Positions 11,926 to 21,378 of a DNA stretch of 64,000 nt are shown here, in pieces. The position numbers were made by a program, and so were the translations under genes. Numbering within the stretch: position 1 is the first letter of the stretch; the number at the start of each line of letters is the position of its first letter. The stretch covers positions 496,001 through 560,000 of the forward strand of contig JALIZF010001813.1 in NCBI GenBank assembly GCA_029948255.1. The letters are read 5' to 3'. The notes under the pieces were generated by a model. That model worked only from the letters and a program-made list of their open reading frames with translations. It was not told the DNA's origin and made no database searches. Source of the stretch: Telmatactis stephensoni (taxonomy: Eukaryota > Cnidaria > Anthozoa > Actiniaria > Isophelliidae).

Positions 11926-13165
11926 TGGGGTGGGGAGGGGGAGGGGAGGGGAGGGGGAGGGAAAGGAAAGGAAAAGAGGGCCTGACACAATCGTATATCG
12001 TGAGCCGTTCCGCCCCCTTGGAATTCGTGATGCGTGACAATAAATATCAGCCAATTAAAATCGTTTCCGGTTCGCGTTGTTTTGACATGTAGGTTCAAAG
12101 GTTCTTTATTTCCACACTCTACATTTAATACAATAATATAATATTTTACAAAAAAAAAAAAAAAAAAATGTGGAGGTTGCAAGAGAACAACCCTAGGGGT
12201 TAAACTAGCTCTTACAATTGTAAGTAGCCGCGTAGTCTCAGGCCAGTAGCGAACATGCCGTCAACTTCGGATGGACTTCTTTTGATTTGCCATCTTTGCA
12301 AAGTAAACATAAAAGTAAATTATGGAGTGAAAGCATCCACTGTACCTCTGTTTTCTGCTGCAACAAACAAAGAATTTTGCTCTTCATTTGGTGAATATGT
12401 AATATTATCAGATGTATTGCTCGCCGTCGGAATAAGCGTGATCAAAACTTAATTTAAACACAAGACCAAACTGGTAAACTTTGTAGGCCGTGTGCTCTAA
12501 AGATCTTCAATTGCTGCAAGGCTTTAAGAAATAAAAGATGCACTCAACTCGAGATCCACACCAAAGACTCCAGAGAGAAAAACGAAGAGAGTTACTTCTG
12601 TTATGACACCAACCGGAAATACTCCGACTGCGAAAGATAGTAACGTCCTGTCCTCAAAGATCAGTTCAAGCGGGTTGACCACAATAACTTTGAACACTTT
12701 ATCTTCATTGTGCTTCGCTTTCCACAAGTTAGAATGAATCTTGGGCACAATTTGATAGATGAAGCTTTTCCCGTAGCCAGTCGGGAGGACGCCAAGTACG
12801 TCTTGTCGGTCAACGACCAAACTTTTGACACATTCTATCTGTTCTTTCTTGGGATTTATGCCCGGAAAAAAAGTCTAGGGCTGTTCGAAAAGCTTCTTCT
12901 TTTACAGAAATACTCATTGATGATTACAGCTAAAATCTAAAAGTCGAATCATGAGAGAAAGACTTCAAGATGGCGGATTGATCTTACAGAACAGGTCTGT
13001 TAACATCCGGTTTGCGACCTATTGTTCTCTTGACCAATCAGGATTTCGGCCAAAATACGGCCGATGAACACAGCTCCTGATATGTGTTTGTGTCAGGCCC
13101 TCCTTTTCCTTTTCCCCTCTCCCCAGTCCCCTTCCCCTTCCTCTTTCCCTCTTTCCCAAGTTCCA
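11925..13165. mobile_element. inverted-repeat insertion in gag carrying a captured gene piece
   Basis: A G/A-rich tract ending AGGGCCTGACACAA on the left is mirrored by a C/T-rich tract beginning at GTGTCAGGCCCTCC on the right (13092). Weaker symmetry continues inward (ATATCGTGAGC versus ATATCAGGAGC). It replaces the junction between gag and protease. Outer ends are obscured by low complexity and no TSD could be fixed. It holds a minus-strand RecQ-like fragment and an A18 run near 12150. Confidence 0.65.
12524..12895 (-). pseudogene. captured RecQ-like helicase N-terminal fragment
   Basis: A minus-strand frame encodes NPKKEQIECVKSLVVDRQDV followed by LGVLPTGYGKSFIYQIVP and VIVVNPLELIFEDR. 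This is the Q-motif-like start, Walker A (LPTGYGKS) and motif Ia region of RecQ-type helicases. It stops before the DEAH motif. Just upstream is a GC-rich stretch with AAGATGGCGG, like a host promoter/first exon, so genomic first-exon DNA rather than a cDNA seems to have been copied. Inactive. Confidence 0.7.
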
Positions 13166-13169
13166 TGTT

Positions 13170-15969
13170 GACTGTGGAGTAACAGTTAATGTGATTCCAG
13201 CCAAGTTCGTCTCCAAGGAAGATATACAGCCCACCAGTCGCACTCTACGGATGTGGAACGAAACTCACCTGAAGCCGCTAGGAACTTGCCAAATCCCGGT
13301 AACAAATCCAAAAAAATGGCAAGGTACACACCATAGAATATGTGGTAGTCCAAGAAAACCTTACACCTCTCCTGGGCTCAAAAACTGCTCAGCGGCTGGA
13401 GATGATAGAAATACATGAAGAAAATTTTAAGAAAGTGTCATCAGTGCACACCACGAAAGGTCCACCAAAATCAACAAAACTCAAGTCAAACATGGACACT
13501 CTGACAGACATTCTCGAACAATTCAAGGACGTATTTTATGGTGAACTTGGAACACTTCCTGGTGAACAGCACCTGGAGGTGGACCCCAACGCAACACCAG
13601 TGGTCTCTCCGTCAAGGCGGGTGCCATTTGCAATGAAGCCAAAGCTTGAGAATGAGCTCCAGCGTCTGGTAAACCTCGGTGTCATCACACAAGTCGACGA
13701 ACCAACTGACTGGGTCAGCAACATTGTGGTAACACCAAAGCCATCAGGGGACCTACGAGTGTGTATTGACCCAAAACCTCTTAACGCTGCTCTCAAGCAT
13801 GAACACTATCCACTTCCGGTTATTGACGATGTTCTACCAGATCTGGCCAAGGCAAAGCTCTTTACAAAAGTCGACGCAAGGAATGGCTATTGGCATGTTG
13901 TGCTTGACGATGAATCCAGCAAGCTGACAACGTTTGATACTCCATTTGGGAGGTATCGATGGAAAAGGATGCCTTTTGGCCTGTCAGTTGCCTCAGAAAT
14001 ATTCCAAAAGCGCCTCAATCAAGCTCTAGAGCGACTAGATGGAGTACTGACAGTCCATGATGATATGGTTATCTACGGTATCGGTGAGACAGATGAAGAA
14101 GCCCATGAAGATCACGATGAAAAGCTGCACAAGTTCCTCGAGAGATGCCGACAACAAAATATCACTCTCAACAAGTCAAAGCTGAAGCTGAGGTGTACTG
14201 AAATACCATATTTAGGACACCTTGTTACAAACCAAGGTTTGAAAGCTGACCCCGAGAAAGTAGAAGCTGTCATCAACATGCAAAGGCCTGAAAACGTACA
14301 CGACATACGCCGCTTCTGCGGATTCGTTAACTACTTAGCAAAGTTCCTACCCAAGCTGTCTCAAGTCCAGGAACCATTACGCAATTTGACACGTGATGGC
14401 GTACCATGGCAGTGGATGTCGCAACACGAGAAAGCATTTCAACAACTAAAGAGGATGGTTACTGAAACACCTGTACTCAAGTACTACGACCCAACCGAGG
14501 AATTGACGATACAATGCGATGCAAGCAATAATGGTCTAGGAGCAGCTCTTCTCCAAAACGGGCAGCCAATTGCATTCGCAAGCAGAGCTCTTACTGATAC
14601 AGAGTCCCGCTATGCTCCCATCAAAAAGGAGATGCTGGCTGTGGTCTTCTCACTACAAAAGTTTGACCAGTATGCCTACGGTAGGCCAGTGCAAGTTGAG
14701 AGTGATCACAGACCTCTTGAGTCCATTACAAAGAAACCCCTGAGAAATGCTCCCAAGAGACTTCAAGGCATGCTACTGAAGGCGCAGAGATACGACTACA
14801 ACGTCAAATACAAACCTGGTGCACATATGTACTTAGCGGACACCCTGAGTCGAGCCTACCTGCCTAATACTGGACCAAATCACAGCCAAAGAGATTTTGA
14901 GTATGTGAATGCTGCAAAGTTTGTGTTAATGTCTGAGGAAAAGAAGCACAGGATCAAGGAAGCAACAAGGGAAGATGAAGTTCTCCAACAGCTCAAGTCA
15001 GTCATTCTTTGTGGATGGCCAGAAGACAAAGCAAAGCTTCTACCCATCTTGACACCATACTTCTCGTTTAGAGATGAACTAGCAATTCATGACGGTTTAA
15101 TATACAGAGGCGAGAGGCTCGTTATCCCAATATCACTCCGAAAAGAATTCAAGCAAGAGGTACACAAGTCGCACATTGGGGCCAACGGATGCATCCGTAG
15201 AGCTCGAGAAGCGATGTTTTGGCCAGGGATGACTTCCCAAATAAAAGAAGAAGTAGCACAGTGTGAAACATGTCGACTCTACGAGTCCAAGTAACAGGAA
15301 GAAACCTTACAGAGTCACGAAGCAACAGATAGACCCTTGCAGGTAGTGGGTATGGACATTTTTCATGTCAACAACAAAGACTATCTCATAACTGTGGACT
15401 ATTTCTCAAATTTTTGGGAAATTAATCATCTGCCTGATCTAAAAGCAACCACAGTGATCAGAAAGCTAAAAATCCATTTTGCACGAAATGGTATTCTTGA
15501 CTGCATCATAAGCGATCATGGGCCGCAGTTTGCATCTGAAGAATTTATGGGGTTTGCAAAGTTGTGGGAGTTCGAACATAGAACAAGCAGCCCGGGCCAC
15601 CAACAAGCAAATGGCAAAGCCGAATCTGCTGTTAAGAGCGCAAAGAAGCTTCTACTGAAATCCAAAAATGACCACACTGATCCCTACTTAGCGATATTGG
15701 CACACAGAAATACCCCTACCGAAGCAACAGAGATGAGTCCAGCACAGCGATTTCTTGGTCGGCGCACCAAGACTCAACTCCCTACAACTGCAGCACTACT
15801 CAAGCCATGTCAGTTGGACACAAATAAAGTTAAACTACAAACAAAACATGCGCAAGCCAGACAAGCTTATTATTATAACAGAGGGGCTAAAGACCTGAAT
15901 CCTCTTGAGCCCATTCTCATTAAACAAGAAGACATGGGAAAAGGCGGTAGTCACAAGACGACTAGATGA
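13170..15969 (+). pseudogene. Gypsy pol: protease remnant, RT, RNase H, integrase
   Basis: Begins with a protease remnant whose active site reads DCG (VDCGVTVNVIP) instead of DSG/DTG, frameshifted near 13350 against the main frame. The 650-residue stretch 13342-15294 has RT (SGDLRVCIDPKPLN, KVDARNGYWHVVL, FGRYRWKRMPFGL, VHDDMVIYG), RNase H (IQCDASNNGLGAALL, YAPIKKEMLAVVF, ESDHRPL) and the integrase zinc site H-H-C-C (HKSHIGANG...CETC). An in-frame TAA at 15292-15294 interrupts it. The same frame continues with integrase D-D-E landmarks GMDIFHV, SDHGPQF and GKAESAVK to 15969. Most closely matches metazoan Gypsy elements. Confidence 0.9.
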
Positions 15970-16219
15970 AAGATCGTACGACGTAGAAACAGACACTGGT
16001 TCTTACAGAAGAAACAGAATTGACTTGAAGGAAACAAGAGACTGCGAATCCCCCTGTTAATGAGAATGTTGACACTCCTCCACCTGAGATCAACATACCT
16101 ACAGCAAAACAAGCACCTGTAGTACCCAACATTCTTACAGAGGAACCACCATCACCACCACTTAGGAGATCTCTACGTTCTACCAGAGAACCTGCCTATC
16201 TCAAAGACTATCAGCACTG

Positions 16220-17790
16220 TACAGGCCCGCAAATGATCCCAGGCCCGCAAGTGATCCCAGGCCCGCAAATGAACCCACTAGAGGCCCGCAAATGATCCCA
16301 GGCCCGCAAATGATCCCACTAGAGGCCCTCAAATGAACCCAGGCCCGCAAACGAACCCATTAGAGGCCCGCAAATGATCCCTGGGGAAAATATGGAATCT
16401 GATGGATGGAACGGAACTATAAGTGATTAACAAACAAACAAACAAACAAAAAAAAAACAACAACAAAAAACCCCGTCACGTAATTACTAGAAAATTTTTA
16501 GTATCCACAAAATTTATGATTAGCACAATAAAGAATCTGAGTGTCCAAACAGCTGAAGCTAAACACAGAAAACAGATCGAAACAAATTTATTTGTTTTAT
16601 TTTGTTGTATACGATATCGGCGTATATGCTAGATTATTCTTTTTACTCCGTAATCTGATTATTATGTGCGATTACACAATGAGCTTCGTCCTAGACTGAT
16701 TAGTTTGTTACTTCAATGTAAAAGGCATGAAACTCTTAACGCGATCAAAGAATGTTTTCTACAATCGTTGTGGAAATTAAATATCAAAACTTTAACAAAG
16801 ACAAAGCAAAAACTTAGCGCGCGACAAACCAATTGATGATTCACTTTTTGTGTTTCATTCTTTTTTCCCTCCCAATTTGTTTTTGCGTTTAACTTTATGC
16901 TTCTTTTTCCTTCGAAAACTTCCCAAGTATCCTGAGGGATGATAATCCCCTGAGTTTTAGCTTAATAGCTAATCATTCTAACACAATAACTAATATTTGT
17001 CACACACTGAATTAGGAAGACGTTTTTAAACATCATGATATAAACCTTAGAATTACCATTTGAACAGAGTTTAAAAGATCATGTTCATACTGACGCCATA
17101 TATACGCTACTCCTATATTCTGGCTTACCGGGGAGTGCATGGATGATTCATTTCATACAAGCGTTGTAACTGATTTGGTTCCATATGTAAGTCAGCTACA
17201 ATCCCATGCAAATATAAAAGAGTCAGTGGGAGGCAGCTCAGTCTTTTTCAAGTTCAGTCTTTGTCTTTGCTTCAGTTTTGTTGTCATTTTTGGCGGAGTT
17301 TACGTCATAAAAGCACAACAAAAATACTAGAATTAAGATAGATTTCATAGCAGTTGATAAAAAGCAAACACCACTACACATGCAAGACTGTCATGAGAAG
17401 GGTATTAAGCTACATAAATGGGGAGCCGCGGCTATCTGATTCGACCAATGGCCACTACAACGACACTGATGTCAGATATTATTATAAATTGAGCTAAATT
17501 TTCAGTTAAGACATAGAACCACCATATTTAGATTTAGAAACTCTTACACACTAATACTCAGTTTATATTTTATGTTTTAAATCACTTATAGTTTCGTTCC
17601 ATCCATATCAGATTCCGTATTTTCCACTGGGTTCATTTGCGGGCCTCTAGTGGGATCATTTGCGGGCTTGGGATCATTTGCGGGCCTCTGGTGGGTTCAA
17701 TTGCGGGCCTGGGATCATTTGCGGGCCTCGAGTGGGATCATTTGCGGGCCTGGGATCACTTGCGGGCCTGGGATCATTTGCGGGCCTGTA
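16220..17790. mobile_element. hAT-type foldback element, 8-bp TSD cagcactg
   Basis: Ends are TACAGGCCCGCAAATG and its mirror. Each arm consists of degenerate copies of GGCCCGCAAATGATCCCA (16220-16380; 17625-17790). The exact 8-bp repeat cagcactg flanks it (16212-16219, 17791-17798), the hAT target length. The 1.2-kb centre is AT-rich with no recognisable gene, so it is non-autonomous. It lies in the 3' part of the Gypsy element. Confidence 0.9.
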
Positions 17791-17946
17791 CAGCACTGAA
17801 AGCTGAAACAAAGAACTGAAACCTATGAACAATGGACAATTATCATGTAGAAGTAGATCTGTATGATGTGTGTTCATATTTTTTATTTGTTACTGTTACT
17901 GTTATATTTAGTCAATATTTGAATGACTTCATCAAAGGAGGGGGGA

Positions 17947-18070
17947 TGTTATGTAATATATAATGTGTATCGGGTTACAGTCTGTTGTACGGACACGTGC
18001 ATGCAAGCAAGCAATAAAAGAGCAAGCACCACGAGGCCTTATATCCTTCTATTATCCACTTATCATTACA
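17947..18070 (+). repeat. 3' LTR
   Basis: 124 bp, partner of 11341-11461, preceded by the G-rich polypurine tract. Confidence 0.9.
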
Positions 18071-18711
18071 TACTGCAACTGGCTGAGGCACTGCCTGGGA
18101 TGTTTGCACAGAACTTGCACTATTATTATTGTGTGGCTGAGGACCTGTAAAAGTGTCTAATTCTTTGTCAATATGTGATTCCCAAGCACTTGCAGGGTAT
18201 ACTGTTTCATTGACATGAACATTATCATCACCACTGTCATTGTAGTCATCATCATCATCATCCGAGTTGTCTTGAGTTGTGTTGTTTGATCTGGATGTTG
18301 GTTTAAGAAGGCTCTGATTGAAGGATGTTGCTAATTTATTCGTTTTGACATGAAGGTTTGTAGTACATACTGGGCATTTCTTTCCTGCCAAGTTCAAACA
18401 TGATTTATGGATGGTGTTGAAACAAGGAAGTCTTTTGTCATCAGAAGTTGAGTTGATGTTGCATTTAGGATAATCACAAACTTTGCTTGCATCTCGATCT
18501 ATTGCAGGGGCAGACGTGTGGTTAGTGTAAGCAAATGGGAGAGTTTTTTGTGTGAAGATGGTATTTCTTAACATTTTTCTTGTTGGTGTTAGTTTCATTT
18601 TGGTCCACCAATACATGATAATTGAGATTAACAAATTTTGAACTTTGAGTATTACTACATGTAGTTGACATGTCAGTCTGATCTCAAAGTTACCTTCTTC
18701 ATTGTAAACAT

Positions 18712-18762
18712 CTTTACACTGAAGAAGGTCCAAGATCAGATCGAAATAAGCTTGAGTCAACT
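18712..18762 (+). mobile_element. Penelope-like tail fragment
   Basis: CACTGAAGAAGGTCCAAGATC followed by GATCGAAATAAGCTTGAGTC resembles the conserved 3' tail of Penelope-like elements (compare 11075-11110). It provides the apparent N-terminus of the long minus-strand frame, which is therefore not genuine coding sequence there. Confidence 0.45.
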
Positions 18763-18857
18763 AGTAATATTAAAAGTTATTATGAATCCTGGCTGCAATT
18801 TCCACATTTTGAGCTAATTTATTGATAAAACCATTTTAAATTTATTTTCTTATAAAA

Positions 18858-18866
18858 CTATAAAAG
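18858..18866 (+). promoter_or_regulatory. TATA-like box before SAP-domain fragment
   Basis: CTATAAAAG about 40 bp before the ATG at 18899; plausible core promoter position. Confidence 0.4.
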
Positions 18867-18898
18867 GGTTCGCAAAAAAGCCAGCGTGATCAGCTAAC

Positions 18899-19205
18899 AT
18901 GGAGGTCGGACGCACTCACACTGTTAAAAGTGGATCAACTTCGTAAGGAATTACAATTCTATGGCCTACCTACGACAGGGAAAAATGCAACCTTAAAGAA
19001 ACGGCTCGAAAATTACTTGTTGACTCGGCAAATGTCAGGAAATTCCAGAAATCAAGAAGAAACTTCACGAGTGAATAAGGATGATGGCCTTAATCTGTCA
19101 ACGCCGTCTGATCGTGAACCTGAACCTGGAAGAAATTCAGTTCATAGAACAAATGGTAAATCTACAAATTCTCTCCTTGCAACTGTGATTGTTTCAAGAT
19201 ATTAA
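18899..19205 (+). pseudogene. SAP-domain N-terminal exon, frameshifted
   Basis: The frame holds a SAP (DNA-binding helix-extended-helix) motif: LTLLKVDQLRKELQFYGLP followed by TTGKNATLKKRLENYLL. The ATG at 18899 reads MEVGR but is in another frame and stops at TAA after 15 codons. A small indel near 18912 would join the two, which suggests a broken gene or assembly error. Downstream the frame is acidic/polar and ends at 19205. A short lysine/glutamate-rich remnant (NEVERLKKQNVEVATTLNSL) follows near 19310. Probably the start of a mobile-element protein; function not assigned. Confidence 0.5.
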
Positions 19206-20007
19206 GTACAGAAATCCATTCGTTAAGAAAATAAATTGCTGAGGTTAACTCAAAATTGAAATTCCCAGCCTCTAATCACTCGACTGTGAAAAAGGACGCT
19301 GGGAATTTAAATGAAGTGGAACGGCTTAAGAAACAGAATGTAGAGGTTGCCACAACTTTAAATAGTCTAGCAGCCAACCCCGCATTTGTTTGAGTTGGCT
19401 GCACCCAATGGGTGGCAAGCTGTTCTTGGTATCATTTTAAAGCGTAGACCTTGCAGATAACATATCCGCTTGTTAACACGTGATAAAAGTGTCCAAAAGC
19501 CTTGGTAACCAGGCCTAAAGTACCCACACTCCCTTGCACCAAAATGTAATTGTGTTGCATTTTTTTTGCCATTTTTTCCAGATTTTATACTAGAAAAATA
19601 TCAAAATGTAATTATTTCTTCAAGTGATCCCCTTGTCTATCATTTTAGCAAAGAAAAGAGTTATTGCTCAGCATTACTTATTTTTTAGTTTTTTTTCTGA
19701 TTGTAGTAAAATTAGACAAATTTACAAAACATGTTTTATTTTACATTTTCACACAGGTGTTTAGTCGTTGAATCCTTTTTACTAAAGAAAAATGTAAATT
19801 TGGTACTAGAATAAATGTAAAGTCCACTTTTTGACAAGTCCGCGAATCCCAAAGTGAAAGGAATAATGACTTCCGGTTTAATTATTTTTTCAATATATAT
19901 TTACACTATGGGGTTAATGTGAATCAAGATAAAACAGTTATCACAGTTGCTGTGGCAGTTGTTATGGCATTCTCGCTAAATCCTAAGCGATCTACAAATT
20001 CTTCGAA

Positions 20008-20177
20008 CTGCTTGTGTCAAACCTGGAGTGCAAGCCCGACTGACAAAGTTTACTGTCAGTTGGAAGACTTTCAAGAAAGTGTCCGAGCTTAGAAAAGATG
20101 AGATATTCGATAATATGTATGGAAAATGGGAATGCGGTCCATTTGGTGTTTATCACCGGACATGCTATCAAACGTAA
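20008..20177 (+). pseudogene. unrecognised conserved-looking fragment
   Basis: A plus-strand frame encodes ARLTKFTVSWKTFKKVSEL then KDEIFDNMYGKWECGPFGVY and HRTCYQT. It resembles the N-terminal module (ends YHR/QCY) seen in some cnidarian repeat proteins, but I cannot name it. A stop follows at 20175-20177. The overlapping 127-aa frame at 20098-20481 looks spurious. Confidence 0.3.
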
Positions 20178-20390
20178 CATGGTTACTGACTCTTCCACCA
20201 CCATCTCCTCGGACTCATCGCCTGAAGAGTCAAATATTTTAAATGAGATGGAGTCCTCACCACGAGCCAGCAGAGAAAAAAGTGTCATCTCACGTTCTGG
20301 AATGGATTTTATTCAACACAATCAAGAAAACTTGGATTACCACATCCCCAATGTCGACGAGGAGGACAAGGACTCCATCGTGCACAACAA

Positions 20391-21212
20391 AGATAATGTT
20401 ACAAGTATGAGATGTACTACAGCCCTCCTCCTTCTGTTAAATGTACAAATTATCATGTACTCAGTCCAACCATGTTACTGACCTGGAGGTGCTGATGATA
20501 CAGGTATAGGTGTTGGGCTTTGTTCTATATTAAATTATAAAATAACTATGATATATCGCGCACTCTGATTGGCCAAAGGACGCGTGTTGTGCGTTCTCAA
20601 TGAGAACACACAGCACGTGCGTGCACATTTTCAAACTTTCTCCAACGAAAAAAAAGAAAATAAAACTTCAATTCTATTTTATAAAAGAAATAGAAAACTC
20701 GGCAGCAGTGCTATGTTGAGTTATAGAAGCACTTGGGAATTGTAAGAAGACTCAAGAAGTGTTGAGAAGCACTTGGCTACGCTTCGTGCTTCTCCTACCA
20801 CTTCTCTTGTCTTCTTACAATTCCTGCGTGCTTCTATAAGTCATCATAGCATGCTGCCTCGTTTTCTATTTCTACAGTAAAGATGTTACAAGTATGAGAT
20901 ACTACTACAGCCCTCCTCCTTCTGTGAAATGTACAAATTATGATGTACTCAGTCCAACCATGTTACTGACCTGGAGGTGCTGATGATACAGGTGTAGGTG
21001 TTGGGCTTTGTTCTATATTAAATTATAAAATAACTATGATATATCGCGCACTCTGATTGGCCAAAGGACGCATGTCGCACTTTCAAACTTTCTCCAACGA
21101 AAAAAAAAGAAAATAAAACTTCAATTCTATTTTATAAAAGAAATAGAAAACTCGGCAGCAGTGCTATGTTGAGTTATAGAAGCACTTGGGAATTGTAAGA
21201 AGACTCAAGAAA
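20391..21212. repeat. tandem duplication, unit about 490 bp
   Basis: 20391-20877 and 20879-21212 match closely, from GTTACAAGTATGAGAT through ATATATCGCGCACTCTGATT to AGCACTTGGGAATTGTAAG, with scattered substitutions and one indel at the GTGCGTTCTCAATG stretch. The second copy is truncated inside the hairpin. Confidence 0.9.
20697..20868. repeat. large imperfect hairpin
   Basis: CTCGGCAGCAGTGCTATG...GAAGCACTTGGGAATTGTAAGAAGAC on the left pairs with GTCTTCTTACAATTCC...CATAGCATGCTGCC on the right. MITE-like; a half copy appears in the adjacent duplicate. Confidence 0.8.
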
Positions 21213-21378
21213 GAGATGCCTATGGGGAAGGCTAATGACAATGGTGTATTTCTATAATTGATTTTCAATGGTGTAAAATGATACCAAACACATTTTCTGT
21301 GCAAAGTTCAGTGTCTGGACATCCAAAAGTGATTTTTGTCAGAAAGTAACTAAATTTAGAAACAGATTATTTTTTTAG

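Larger units (their letters stand above)
11341..18070 (+). mobile_element. Gypsy/Ty3-type LTR retrotransposon, nested insertions, 4-bp TSD
   Basis: A 6.7-kb element with short LTRs (11341-11461, 17947-18070) beginning TG and ending CA. A G-rich polypurine tract (aaaggagggggga) directly precedes the 3' LTR, and TGGCGGCAGAGG, a possible primer site, follows the 5' LTR. TSD tact lies at 11337-11340 and 18071-18074. Order is gag, protease remnant, RT, RNase H, integrase. Two later elements sit inside it (about 11925-13165 and 16220-17790), and the coding region has a stop and frameshifts, so it is inactive. Confidence 0.9.
10345..18760 (-). pseudogene. host-like gene: RING-like zinc site plus cysteine-protease-like domain, split by Gypsy
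   Basis: The upstream exon (within 18760-18071) encodes a cysteine-rich site CDYPKC...CFNTIHKSC...KKCPVC, then an acidic D/N tract and a Ser/Gln-rich linker up to PQPVA. The frame is cut by the Gypsy element. It continues exactly at 11340 with VFKLLRYY...FGKNGSNACTFISLLL and a probable donor (TTG|GTAAAG) near 11204. A final exon 10587-10345, after a good acceptor (ttctatttacag), encodes ALVIINGMTVCFVGQGDKVY then LMDSQPHNHYG. NGSNACT could supply a catalytic Cys and DSxxHxHYG a His, as in a papain-like protease; that is inference. The intron contains a Penelope fragment. The first ~20 residues of the long frame derive from a Penelope tail, so the true exon starts downstream of 18715. Function unknown. 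Confidence 0.65.

Noticed and set aside
13536..14306. Minus-strand frames opposite Gypsy RT
   Set aside because: Antisense shadows; the plus strand carries clear RT motifs.
16423..16632. Lysine/asparagine-rich plus-strand frame
   Set aside because: Driven by an AAAC-rich low-complexity tract inside the hAT foldback.
20098..20481. 127-aa plus-strand frame
   Set aside because: Runs out of frame with the conserved-looking fragment at 20008-20177 and into the tandem duplication.
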